Shown here: piece by piece, positions 11,852 to 21,968 of the stretch
Position numbering within the stretch: position 1 is the first letter of the stretch
Layout: the number at the start of each line of letters is the position of its first letter
Source of the DNA: Eretmocerus hayati
Taxonomy: Eukaryota > Arthropoda > Insecta > Hymenoptera > Aphelinidae
DNA: 64,000 nucleotides
NCBI GenBank assembly: GCA_029851415.1
Contig: CM056744.1
Span: 59,359,797-59,423,796 of the forward strand
Reading direction: 5' to 3'
Program-made: the position numbers and the translations under genes
Notes under the pieces: model-generated
The model's database searches: none
The model's input: the letters and a program-made list of their open reading frames with translations, nothing else
Told to the model about the DNA's origin: nothing

Positions 11852-12042
11852 TATTCCGAAAGGAATGACATCATATATATCCCGAAAGGAATGACATCAT
11901 ATATATTCCGAAAGGAATGACACTATATATATTCCGAAAGGAATAACGTATATATTCCGAAAGGAATAACATATATATTCCGAAAGGAATAACATATATA
12001 TTCCGAATGGAATGACATCATGTATATTCCGAAAGGAATGAC
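11852..12042. repeat. Palindromic minisatellite (8 units)
   Basis: Eight units of 24-28 bp each contain ATTCCGAAAGGAAT or a close variant, joined by (A)TGACATCATATAT or AACATATAT spacers. Each core is a 5-bp inverted repeat around GAAA. The array lies between the divergent exonuclease-like and PolB genes. Confidence 0.9.
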
Positions 12043-15000
12043 TGAAGAATTTGATCGACATATTTTCTTTCTCAATACAGCATCTCCCTTTAGTACCTGT
12101 CTCCAATCATTTTTCTCTTGTTACAGACATGGATACCCCAGCATACCATTACGATACAGCTAAGCTTTTGCGGAATCTTTGCGGTTGATCAAGTCTGGCA
12201 TGGCCGAAGTGGAAGACATCGAACGCTGGATCAACATCATGGATGCCGCTCTCAACGCGCTGGACGCCATCATCCACGATCCCACACTCACACATGGACG
12301 TCAAGAGAGCTTCCAGGCCATCATCGCTGAAATTCAAAGTTTACGAGACCTCTTCGACCACTACTCAAAACGAGGATCGGGCTCAGACAATGAGCAGCAG
12401 CAAGAGAATGGTGTCGAATGGGGCAGCGTCACATCAGCGTTTGAGGGTCGCATCATCACTGGTGTGATCACCAACCTGAAATATCTCGACGTTTCAGGCT
12501 TCATGCAAGAGGCGAAAAGGATCTTCAAGCAGAAGGTGACTGAGGTCCTACAAAGCCATCCCACCATCAAGGTCAACGGTGTTCTATACGTTGAGTTTCC
12601 GAAGATCAAGGACGATCAAAAAGTAGCGCAGTTGATGTCCTTCAATGTAGCTGATCAGATAATCAGCAGCTCCACCGACCTTGACGAGTTATTTGAGAGT
12701 GAATTTACCAGGGTCATCAGTCAAGACGTGGAGGACTTCCAAGGACACGAATCAGGATGGTCTATGCGTACAATCTCCCATCTCCTGATCAACATCAATA
12801 AATATAGTCCTATGCGAGGCAGTTCTTGGATAGATCTACCACCGTCCATCAAGAATAGACTGGCGTGTATGAATGTCAAGAATGAAGATAACCGATGTTT
12901 TAAATGGGCCATACTTTCGGCACTCCATCCTCTCCGTAAGAAATCTGATCGACCCAAAAACTATGAGAAATTTGAGAATGAGTTGAAATTCGATGGCATT
13001 GACTTCCCCATGGCTCCAAAAGACATCAAGAAATTTGAAGACCAGAACAAGACTATATCTATCAACTTGTTCATGCTGAGGAAAGTCAAAAAAGACCAAT
13101 TCACAGTGGTGACGTGTCGCATCGCCCCAACTTATCGTGACCAACATCTGCACATCCTCCTTGTTGAAGAGAAGTATTCAATCGATGGAGAAGACGAACG
13201 AGAAGGAGAGGGGATGATAAAGAGCAAGTGCCACCAAAGTATCATTACGTTTGGATAAAAGATTTGTCTCGATTGGTCCACAGTCAGCTATCTAAACACC
13301 AGCACAAAAAGTGGATCCGTGATAGGTGTCTGCACGTCTTCTACTCATGGGAGAAATTGAACGCACATGTTCTTGATTGTGCCAAAGTGCAAGATCAATC
13401 TGCCGAAAGAGGGAAAAGATGTCGTTCGCTTCAAGAACCACTGCAGCAAGGAGAAAGCCGCATCTGTAGCTTACGTAGACTTCGAGTGCATTCTGAAGCC
13501 AGTGGAGGGTGATGAACATGCACGCCACCTTCACGAGCCTTTGAGTGTGGGTATCTATGTGAAGAGTTCCTTTGACGATTCACTCTCTGAATATCGACAG
13601 TATAGGAGAACAGATGAGAGCCAAGTGAGCCCAGCCAAATGGCTTGTGATGCAACTAGAAGATCTGGCACGTCGTTTTGATGAATCTATCGAGCAACCCA
13701 AAGATATGGATGTACTCACTAATCAACAGAAGATAGAATTTGCTGAAGCAACTAAGTACCATATATGTGAAGGTCGCTTCACACCTGAAGATGAGAAAAT
13801 TCACGATCATTGCCATTTTACGGGCCGGTGAGTACTCTGATACCTGTCTCCAGATTTGGGTACCAATTAAACCCCCCGCCCCCTTCAGTTACAGAGGGCC
13901 AGCCCACAATAGATGCAACCTGAACTACAAGGCAAGAACAGTGCCCGTGTACTTTCATAACTTGAGTGGCTATGATTCGCATCTTCTCATCAAAGAAATC
14001 GCTCTCTGCTTCGAAGGGGACATCAGCTTTATTCCAGTCACAGAAGAGAAGTACATCTCCTCCACCAAGTATGTGAAGAAGCACCAAATTTCCTTGAGAT
14101 TCTTGGACTCCTACAGATTCATGGCAGAGTCAATCGAGAAATTGGCTCCTCAATCAAAGGAGTATAAGATTGTTGGGAAAATCTTTGATCTAGAGTACTC
14201 ACCCGACCAGATCTCTTTTCTCAAAAAAAAAGGCGTCTCCCCGTACGAGTCCATCGATTCCTACAAAAAGCTCGAATAGACCGCTCTTCCACCGGCAGGT
14301 GCATTCTTTAGCAGCCTAACTGGAGAAGGTCTTGCTGAAGGCGAGTATGAGCATGCGAAGAAAGTCTGGAAAGAACTCAACATCAAGACCTTGGGTGAGT
14401 ACTCGGATGTCTATCTCAAGACCGACGTGCTTCTCCTCGCCGACGTATTCGAGAACTTCAGAGCCAACTGCTTGAGGATACATGGTTTGGAGCCAGCTCA
14501 CTACCTCACAAAACCTGGCTTTTCTTGGGATGCCATGCTCAAGACAACTAAAGTAGGTCTCGAACTTCTCACTGACATAGATAAGCTACTGTTCGTGAAG
14601 TGAGGATTACGTGGAGGTGAGTAACATCTTCCTCTCTCCTTTCTCCCATCTCATAAGTTGCAATTGTATAGAATTTTCTTCAAAAATAGGCGTCAGCCAG
14701 TGTTGCAAACGCTATGCTGAAGCAAATAATAAGTACATGGGTGATGCTTATGACGAGACAAAGCCCGACAAGTACTTGATGTACTACGATGTCAATAACC
14801 TATATGGGTGGGCCATGACCCAGTCCCTCCCATTTGGTGGCTTTGAGTTGATGGATAGACCTGGGGACGTCACCAAGATTGCCGATGATGCCGAAGAGGG
14901 CTATATACTCGAGGTAAGAATTTCATAGTCCTTTAAAATTGCAAATAGATGATCATCTGTATTTATAGGTCGACTTGGAGTATCCCAAAGAACTTCACGA

Positions 15001-15943
15001 TCTTCAAAAAGATCTTCCAATGTGCCCTGAGCATCGTGCTCCTCCAGAATCTTCTCAGAAAAAACTTTTGACAACTCTCTATGATAAAAAGAAGTATGTG
15101 ATCCATTATCGAGCATTGAACCAGGTAAGATACTAAACCTCAACCTTCTGACATCCTGTTATAACAAAAAATTCTATCACAGGTCCTTTCTCACGGTTTG
15201 AAGCTGAAGAAAGTTCATCGAGTGCTCAAATTCGCTCAGAGATCATGGCTCAAGGAGTACATTGACAGCAATAGCCGCGAGAGGGCAGCGGCAACCAACG
15301 CTTTTGATAAGAATAACTTCAAGTTATTAAACAACAGAATCTTCGGAAAGACAATGGAAGATCAGGAGAAGCGAATAGATGTCAAGCTGCCGACCAAGTG
15401 AGGTGGTCGCTATGAGGCTGAAGACTACATCTCGAAGCCCAACTTCCACAGCTGCTCAATCTTTGAAGAGGACTTGGTTGCCATCCAGCTCAAGAAAACT
15501 GAAGTCACGGTCAACAAACCGATCTATGTTGGGCTCGCAGTCTTGGACATCTCGAAGATCAGGTTATACCGCTTCCACTACGACTTCATGAAGACGCATG
15601 TGCTTGACTCCAGGCTCCTATACACCGATACGGACAGCCTCATCTACGAGACCAGCAACGACATGTACGAGGTGATGAAGCTCTATAGTGCAGAGTTCAA
15701 CACCTACAACTACCCCCCAGACAATATTTTCGGCATTTCTCGCCTCAACAACAAGATCGTTGGTCTGATGAGTGATGAGTGCGATGGGTGCATCATGACT
15801 CACTTCGTTGGAATGCGAAGTAAGCTGTACGCATGCAAGCTGCTGAACGGTAAGGTTTCGAAGAGAGCCAAAGGAGTCCGAGCCCCCACCATCAAGACCG
15901 TGACATTCGATGACTACGTGAGGTGCTTGAAGGAGGATTCATA

Positions 15944-17777
15944 CCGTCAAGTGGGGTAACTTTGCCACACTTTCGACTTGTTTTTGGCATTGTTTTCCGT
16001 ATATCTCGGAGAGATTACGGCAAAACCTACCCGTATCAGTAGCCAATCGAATGCTTAGAATTTTAGCTTTCGATTGGCGTAAGGTAGAACTCGATTTGAG
16101 AATCCTGTTTGAAGATACGGTCTTGAGAAGCAAAACACTTTTCACAAAACCTGGGGTGGGGTAACTTTGCCACACTCCAGTATCTCCACTGGAATTTCAG
16201 TTTCACGACTCGAATTCTTGTGAAAATACGAGCGAATCTTGTATTCATGAGCTCTAATAGATGTTGTTCCCATTGGGAACGTTTTTCTTGACATCCCAAG
16301 CTTTGTGCAGCATTGAACGAGTCGAATGATTGATTTGAAGTAGTATCAAAGCTGTTTATATAAGTTTGGTTTTTCAAAATTCCACGGAAGAGTGTCGAAA
16401 GATGATGCTTGACTTATGCCTCAAGTACTTGCACGTTTAGCTAGGATTTAAGATTGAAAAATGAAAGTCAATGTATCTCTTTAATTGAGTTCTTGATAAT
16501 TATTATGACTTTTCTGCGTTCCAAGAGAAATTTCCCCGCATTTAACGCTCTGTATAAGTTATCGATGCTGCACGAGTATTTTCAAGAGAGCCTAACGCAA
16601 AGCAGTCATTGGCGATTTTTAATCTAAATAAAATCCATCTAGACGGAATTGTTTCGTTTAATGAAGAGATAAGTGAATAGTGTTTTCACTGGTATCTTGA
16701 ATTTCTTGGCTGCTTCGCGGTAAGAGAGTTATTGCAACATCCTATTTGCTTAAGGCACTTCTGAAGCTTGCCATATGATTAATTCTTGTAATTCCCTCTA
16801 CCCTTCTGCCTTGCATAGTTTCTGGTCATCTGTAAAAGCAGATGGGTGAAAATTGGATTGGAAGAATGAAAGTATGATAAAATGGGAAATTACGTGAGAG
16901 AAGTTGAACAAAATAACTGTAGACGTGAGCACTTAAGACGATGCGGTCACCATGCAAGCTCGAAATCATTCCCAACTTTCTCCGATTTTTTTGCGATTTG
17001 GGCTAAACGACGAGCGCACAAATATTTGTTATCATCTAACTTAGATTTGTTCGCTCTTCGTTGAGCCTAAATTGCAATAGAATCGGAAAAAGTTGGGAAT
17101 GAAAATGTGCGTATATCATAGGTTAGAAGGTTCCCGTGGCCGAGTTATTCCCACATTCCTCCGATTCTCTTATGATTTGGGCTAAGCGACGTATTGAGGA
17201 ATACAAGTTGGACAATAACAAGTATTCGACAACTCGTCTCAGACTTTGAATCATCAAACTTTTTATGTAAGGTGTATTCTCAAGGTCCATGGTCACGGTG
17301 CACGGTGACCGCATCGCCTTAAGCTGCAGTAGGAAAGTGTGGCAAAGTTACCCCACCATAGCAAAAAAAAACCCATTCTTTTTTTTCTTTCTTTTTTTTC
17401 TTTTTCTCGGCGTAAAATTTGTACCGTGGAAAAATTGTGCTTTATAACAACTGAATCATCAAGTTAACGGCTCGAGTCAATGAGAATATGCAGCATTTAC
17501 CTGTCATTCGACGCCAAGTGCTCGTACTGGGTTAATTTTTTGGGACCAGATTTTTTTGCTTGTCTCTCACTGCGGTACAAAAATAGGTTATAAACAACTC
17601 TGAGGCATCTAGAGCTGCCTTCCGCGGGCGCAAAACATAGCTCACGCATGTCCCTACTAGAGGGAATTGTTACTAGAGCGATAAGATTCCCTACCTCACC
17701 TACAGCAGCCTCTGAAATCTTTTCCCGGCGGTGTGGCAAAGTTACCCCCCCTGTGGCAAAGTTACCCCATCTTACGG
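15944..17777. mobile_element. Non-autonomous TA-flanked DNA transposon nested in PolB
   Basis: Inverted ends CCGTCAAGTGGGGTAAC...GTTACCCCATCTTACGG are flanked by TA (15942-15943 and 17778-17779). Removing the element and one TA restores a continuous PolB frame across the junction, which strongly supports these boundaries. TA duplications point to the Tc1/mariner/pogo group. No transposase ORF is evident. The 20-mer GTGGGGTAACTTTGCCACAC or a truncation occurs twice at the left (15951, 16154) and three times inverted at the right (17337, 17732, 17751). Confidence 0.85.
16925..17325. repeat. Hairpin and direct repeats inside the nested element
   Basis: CTTAAGACGATGCGGTCACC near 16935 is mirrored at about 17305. 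CATTCCCAACTTTCTCCGAT near 16967 is mirrored near 17085 and is partly repeated directly near 17150. The layout suggests a composite of inverted and direct repeats rather than coding sequence. Confidence 0.6.
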
Positions 17778-18248
17778 TACCTCGTTCGAGAGCAGACAAA
17801 CATCTGATCACGACTGCACGTGCTTCGGACGGAAGTGAGTCATAAGGTTATGTTGAGCGCCAACGACAACAAGCGCCATCTACTTTCTGGCACCACCGAC
17901 ACATTGCCACATGGGCATCATAGCATACATGATGCAAAACCTGTTGGAACTAGTAGGTCACTGAAACGGGCTCTAGACTCGTCAGAACCTGTCGGAGCGG
18001 GGGGAGCCGCGTCAGCCAATGAGAGCAGTCAGCATCAAGAGAGGGGATCCAATCACGACGCTGACTCGGATGTTGACATGGAGGGGAGCCCTGTATATCA
18101 GGAGCCCATCTGGCTCGACATGGTCAGTTCTTCTGGACAACCGCCGAGGAAGAAACCTTTCCGCATCATTGACTACCTGTAAGGTGAGTACCTGGTGATC
18201 TTCTGGTGAGTACATCATCTCCAGGATCTGATATATCTTCAATTCTAG

Positions 18249-18578
18249 ATGGATCTATCAGAATTAAACAATATTGTCAACTTTGACCTCTCTGACCTGA
18301 ACAAAGTTGCCCAGGGTGGTTTCAGACCGATGAAGAAGGTGTCCGAAATGGATGAAGAACGGATTTACATCATCACCGAGTTGAAGACTGTCAAGACGAA
18401 GTATAAAGCCAGAGTTGTCGTAGCTCTTGATGATAAGTACGACATGTTTCTACCAGGTCGAGTCTCCTTACGCATCATAGCAGACGAAGAACTCTACAGC
18501 GACATGGGTGATGGTGCAGCAAACGAATTACGCCTCTTCATTGCTCGCAAGGGCAAGATATTAAAGTTTCCTTCTTGA
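18249..18578 (+). CDS. Small Polinton protein of unknown function (109 aa)
   Basis: The intact frame begins MDLSELNNIVNFDLSDL and has a basic central strand-rich region (KTVKTKYKARVVVALDDKYDMFLPGRV). Small proteins of this form sit beside PolB in many insect Mavericks. The basic, beta-rich composition would suit a nucleic-acid-binding role, but that is inference. It follows the PolB tail by 66 bp and has no TATA of its own that I can see, so it may be expressed with PolB. The stop is followed by AATAAA. Confidence 0.65.
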   Translation: MDLSELNNIVNFDLSDLNKVAQGGFRPMKKVSEMDEERIYIITELKTVKTKYKARVVVALDDKYDMFLPGRVSLRIIADEELYSDMGDGAANELRLFIARKGKILKFPS

Positions 18579-18592
18579 TTTGTATATATTAT

Positions 18593-18598
18593 AATAAA
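18593..18598 (+). terminator. Polyadenylation signal AATAAA
   Basis: AATAAA lies 15 bases after the stop of the 18249-18578 gene, in an AT-rich stretch. Confidence 0.6.
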
Positions 18599-18750
18599 TT
18601 GCGTGAATGAGCGTCAATGGGGGAGTTAGTAGCTGTGTAAACTCTCACACATAGACTCGTCTTTGGGTGACAGTATACAGAGCGGGTAGTACTCCACAGA
18701 CAGGGACGGAGGTGGAGCCTCTGTCACTCTCTAAAAAAAATTCATTTATC

Positions 18751-19668
18751 TCACAATTCAGATTTATCAATCCAACTGTTGTGAGAATCATCGAAACCAA
18801 GCCATTTTACAAATACTCTGTCTCCCCTTCTCTTAACTACTTTCTCCACAAGATAGATATCGGGAAATTTCACAGTTGAGAGCTCCTGCTCATAGAATCC
18901 GCCAGATACATCTTCACCTTGATAGTCTCTCAAGTGATAAGTAACTCGATTTTTCTTTGCAACTTTCCTTACTGTAAATATCTCAGTAGTCCAGTTGGGG
19001 GTATAACCCTTCTCGGAAACATGTTTCAACTTGCTGACTCTTACATGGTCTCCTATCTTCAACTTTGGCTTCTTACGTGGTTTTTCATTCTCAAAGTAGA
19101 GTCTCAATATGTTAGCCTCGTTTTCTGCAGTGACATTCTTAGGTTCAATGGCAATCGTACGATGTTTTCGTCCATTATACTTTTCCAACAAATCTGGTAA
19201 TATTTTCAACCACCTGTGATCCCCTTGTAGGCTGAATTCACGCCACATCATTTCTTCCAGAGTGCGATTCAAACGTTCAACAATAGCTGCCTTCAAATTA
19301 CTAAATGTCGAGTAAAGATCAACTTTACAGTCGTGCATAAGGCTTTGGAATTCCCTGTTGTAAAATTCCTTTCCATTGTCCGTTTGCAGAGTCTTCGGTG
19401 CTTAACTTTGACGAAATACCGATCGCATTGCAGCTGTCATATCAGATCCAGTCTTTTCCTTCACAGGCACAGCCCATACATACTTAGAAAATACATCAAT
19501 GGTGGCCAAGAGATAGTTGTAACCTTTATCCTCTCTAGCATAAGGTAGCATTTCAACTAAATCAGCTTGCTATGTCTCGTTCATGCCACGCATGAACGAG
19601 ACATAGCAAGCTCTCCGTGGATAATCGCGTCGAGCGGGCTTATGTAGTTCTCTCACCACTTGTTTCAT
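18751..19668 (-). pseudogene. int: Polinton retroviral-like integrase with C-terminal chromodomain
   Basis: The minus-strand frame from ATG 19668 to the stop at 18751 is 306 codons. Core catalytic positions are visible: D in ATIDVFSKYVWAVP, D in TDNGKEFYN, and E in the AAIVERLNRTLEE helix. After an SH3-like KIGDHVRVSK segment comes a chromodomain-like end (YLVEKVV...VKWLGF...SWID). Chromo-bearing integrases are typical of Polintons. Two in-frame stops break it: TAG at 19570-19572 and TAA at 19402-19404. The first lies inside a perfect 23-bp-arm palindrome, so local sequence was probably altered by template switching. No N-terminal HHCC zinc domain is seen. Confidence 0.88.
19564..19612. repeat. 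Perfect palindrome in the integrase gene
   Basis: Two perfectly complementary 23-bp arms (19564-19586 and 19590-19612) flank a 3-base loop. One arm reads through the TAG at 19570-19572. Confidence 0.95.
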
Positions 19669-19684
19669 GGTTCATACATGAATG

Positions 19685-19716
19685 ACTGATCTACCCGTAT
19701 GATAGCACTATTTATC
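19685..19716 (-). promoter_or_regulatory. Core promoter of the integrase gene
   Basis: On the minus strand GATAAATA (plus 19709-19716) precedes TCAGT (plus 19685-19689). The box overlaps the 3' end of the upstream gene (stop near 19712), showing tight packing. Confidence 0.55.
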
Positions 19717-19981
19717 TGGGAGCAGTCTTGCTTCGCTCAAAGTCATCACGTAGCGCCTGCAGTTGTACTCTAACTTTTTGCACTCCATCGTGCAACACTT
19801 GGAATAACGTTGATAAGTTGATTGCGTCATCCATATCCCTCGGTTCTGCAATATTACAGAGTCGTTTACGATCCATATCGTACTGGCTGTCGAGAGTAAG
19901 CTTAAATCCAATACCTGGAGGACCGCGATCCCCCGTGGTACCTTCAGTGCTTCTCTTGCGTCCAAATATGTCAATACTCAT
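19712..19981 (-). CDS. Collagen-like short fibre protein (89 aa)
   Basis: The intact frame begins MSIDIFGRKR, then has a Gly-X-Y-like segment GDRGPPGIGFKLT, a polar region with DMDRKRLCNIAEP and DDAINL, and a helical C-terminus (LFQVLHDGVQKVRVQLQAL) suited to a coiled coil. Proteins of this pattern recur in insect Mavericks. The GPPGIGF-plus-coiled-coil form resembles phage and virus fibre components, so a trimeric virion attachment part is a reasonable but unproven guess. A strong TATATATA plus TCAGT promoter precedes it. Confidence 0.65.
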   Translation of the reverse strand: MSIDIFGRKRSTEGTTGDRGPPGIGFKLTLDSQYDMDRKRLCNIAEPRDMDDAINLSTLFQVLHDGVQKVRVQLQALRDDFERSKTAPR

Positions 19982-19987
19982 TTTGAA

Positions 19988-20023
19988 ACTGAACCAAAAT
20001 TACATGAACACTCAGTATATATA
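19988..20023 (-). promoter_or_regulatory. Core promoter of the 19712-19981 gene
   Basis: TATATATA (plus 20016-20023, minus strand) precedes TCAGT (plus 19988-19992) by 31-33 bases. The TATA overlaps the last codons of the upstream gene. Confidence 0.75.
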
Positions 20024-20900
20024 CCCTCGCTCGTGCAGTTCTTCCAAAATAGATCGTATCTCGTTGTCGTGGCTCGGGTTCCCAGCAGTTCTCTCAGCCA
20101 TGAGTAACATTAGGCGTTCAACAAGTTCATTGGGATCATCCCAATACACGTAATCCACTGTACTCCCAAGTCTAGCGACCTCGAAATCTGGTAATACTGA
20201 TTTATTATTTGTGATCTGATTGATCCACCCGTCTTACTTTCAAAAAGTGGTGATAGAATTCTGATGAACTTGTTACTATTGTATCGTCGGAGAGGCTCAT
20301 TCTTGTCGAAATTCTTCTTATGAACGTTGGATGCCTCTACGATACGTTTATATTGTGCTAATTCCTTTTTACTATGGTAAGAGGGATTTTTCAAGAATAG
20401 TGAATCCATTTATCCATTCGTTTTAGGGTACTCGGTTCCGTTGAGAATGATTGAATCTTGAGTAAAATTGATGGGAGAGTTGCCAAGCATTGTCACCCCT
20501 CCTTCTATCCGGACTCCGTATAGTTTGTCAACGTTATCATTATCACCTCTTTTCTTCAACATTGAAGTACTGTTCATAGATCTTTCGTGTTTGGAGTATC
20601 AGATTCTTCGGCTGGAGTGTTGTTGACTACAGTGTCATATTCTGTCTCATCACTGTCTGTGAGATGAGATGTATTTGGTAGAGTATCATTGACTCGATGA
20701 GGTAGTGGTTGCGTATGAGGTTGCGTATGTATCTTTGTGACGATCTTCTCGAGAGGTGTAACGATGGGTTTGAACGTTTCAGTCAGAGTTCTCTCTGCAT
20801 CATCTTGTCCATGCTTCAAAGAATAAAACTTCTTTCTTATCGCATCTCTCGCTTCCACAAGTCGTCGCAAGACATCTTCTTGCTGTAGATAACCATCCAT
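20012..20900 (-). pseudogene. DUF8207-like Polinton protein, broken
   Basis: The N-terminal part (20574-20900) is helical and basic (REAIRKKFYSL-type, then FKPIVTPLEKIV). The middle includes YGVRIEGGV, and then LKNPSYHSKKELAQYKRIV and NVHKKNF. The C-terminus has the DYVYWDDPNELVERL signature, which I recognise from the DUF8207-type protein common in hymenopteran Mavericks. Function is unknown. Three frames are used, with frameshifts near 20.55 and 20.15 kb and a TAA at 20410-20412, so the gene is inactive. It starts after a canonical TATA/TCATT promoter, and its end overlaps the next gene's TATA. Confidence 0.75.
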
Positions 20901-20929
20901 ATTGATGCGCTGATGGCTGTCATGAGACT

Positions 20930-20963
20930 AATGAGTCATCATAGTAATCAAGCTCTATTTATA
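20930..20963 (-). promoter_or_regulatory. Core promoter of the DUF8207-like gene
   Basis: TATAAATA (plus 20956-20963, minus strand) lies 31 bases from the A of a TCATT initiator (plus 20930-20934). The box overlaps the 3' end of the ATPase frame. Confidence 0.75.
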
Positions 20964-21839
20964 GCAAAGCGATCGGAGCCTTTACGATATCGACCTTCGT
21001 TGAGCGGTCTATCTTTGTCGATGACGAGAAATCCATACTTGTCATCTTTCCAGCACGAAGAACAAAGGTCCTCAAAACGAGTGAGGGACATATCTGAGTT
21101 CACATGATCATCATAAAGATGGCGTACATTTGTTTCATTTTGTCTAAAGATCACCAATAGATTCAGATTATCTCGAACGACCTGCTTTGGAACGTAGGCA
21201 TACAATTGGCACAGATAGAAAGAATCCACATCTTTGTGCCTACCCATACAGGAGAGTGATTATACTCTGTCCTGTTTTCCGCCACAGATGTCATCAAAAA
21301 TCATCATTGACTGCGGAAGTGCCTCATCTGGTGTGATGACTGACTCATGTTCACTGAAGGGGAAAACTGGATTTCTCCAACAGACTCCAAGACAGCCTTT
21401 AGGAACTTATATTTTGGCTGATTCAGAGATTTTGAATACAGATAGACGTTTGCGAATTTCAAGCCATTCGGATGAGTTATAGTCATGAGGCTATTTGTCC
21501 TGCCACGGTTCGATGGGCCACAGATGACCGCACGAATATTATCGGGTAAGAGATCTCCATGCCTCTTGACTCCCTTCTGCTCACCGATATCGAAGTTTGT
21601 TACCGGTATATACGAGTCAAATATTTCGTCGCGTCGATCTTGAAGGATGGTGGGGAAATAAATAAATTCCCAAAATTTCCATCATGAAATTTTGGGAATT
21701 TATTTAGTTCCCCGCCGTCCTTCAAGATCGACGAGACCAAATATCCAACTCGTATATTAACCATCAAGGACGGAAAATCTACCAAAATCACTTATGATTT
21801 GTTACCGGTAATTTTACTTTTTGCTCCGTGAAATTCATG
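20948..21839 (-). pseudogene. FtsK/HerA-type genome-packaging ATPase, broken
   Basis: Walker A reads GPSNRGRT (about 21500-21525), Walker B is SMMIFDD (~21290), and the C-terminus has MGRHKDVDSFYLCQLYAYVPKQ and YGFLVIDKD blocks typical of Polinton packaging ATPases. The A motif has Arg where the nucleotide-binding Lys (GKT) is expected. Lesions: a frameshift in a C-run near 21358, TAA at 21260-21262, and a 150-bp foldback in the N-terminal coding part. The start MNFTEQKVKLP is at ATG 21839, 126 bp from and divergent to the PLA2-like gene. This protein would pump DNA into capsids. Confidence 0.85.
21608..21757. repeat. Foldback inside the ATPase gene
   Basis: Two ~68-bp arms, about 90% complementary, meet at a small centre (CCATCATG). 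GTTACCGGTA occurs on both outer sides. One arm overlaps what looks like native ATPase coding sequence (DSYIPVTN on the minus strand), so the other arm is probably an inverted copy. Confidence 0.85.
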
Positions 21840-21864
21840 TTCATTTAGCGAACTTGAGCTAAAC

Positions 21865-21945
21865 AATGAGTCCAAGGTGATGTATACAGCGCTTCTATAC
21901 CCTGCCTGGACTATAAATAGTGGATAGCTAGGAGTATTCGTCAGT
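21865..21945. promoter_or_regulatory. Bidirectional promoter, ATPase / PLA2-like gene
   Basis: Leftward: TATAGAAG (plus 21892-21899, minus strand) and TCATT (plus 21865-21869), 32 bases apart. Rightward: TATAAATA (21912-21919) and TCAGT (21941-21945), 31 bases apart. The two TATA boxes are only 12 bp apart, back to back. Confidence 0.8.
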
Positions 21946-21968
21946 CGTATTTCAACTTCCAGAGCAAG

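Larger units (their letters stand above)
12129..18182 (+). pseudogene. polB: Protein-primed family-B DNA polymerase (Polinton pPolB), multiply broken
   Basis: PolB replicates the element. Signatures appear in the right order: ExoI YVDFECIL (~13470), ExoII HNLSGYDSHLL (~13960), ExoIII-like YSDVYLKTDVLLL (~14400), Pol A YYDVNNLYGWAM (~14785), Pol B NNFKLLNNRIFGKTM (~15315) and Pol C YTDTDSLIY (~15620). Four short GT-AG introns are predicted: 13828-13888, 14617-14689, 14914-14968 and 15125-15182. Lesions seen: frameshifts near 12.17, 13.23 and 13.38 kb, and in-frame stops at 14277 (TAG), 14601 (TGA), 15399 (TGA) and 17805 (TGA). A 1834-bp insertion follows codon ~15941. The C-terminal part (TDTLPHGH, ~17900) follows the insertion and runs into a Ser-rich tail ending at 18182. 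The start is probably ATG 12129, with ATG 12197 as the alternative. Confidence 0.9.

Noticed and set aside
15944..17777. Transposase in the nested element
   Set aside because: Frames of up to ~100 codons have no catalytic motif and lie over inverted repeats.
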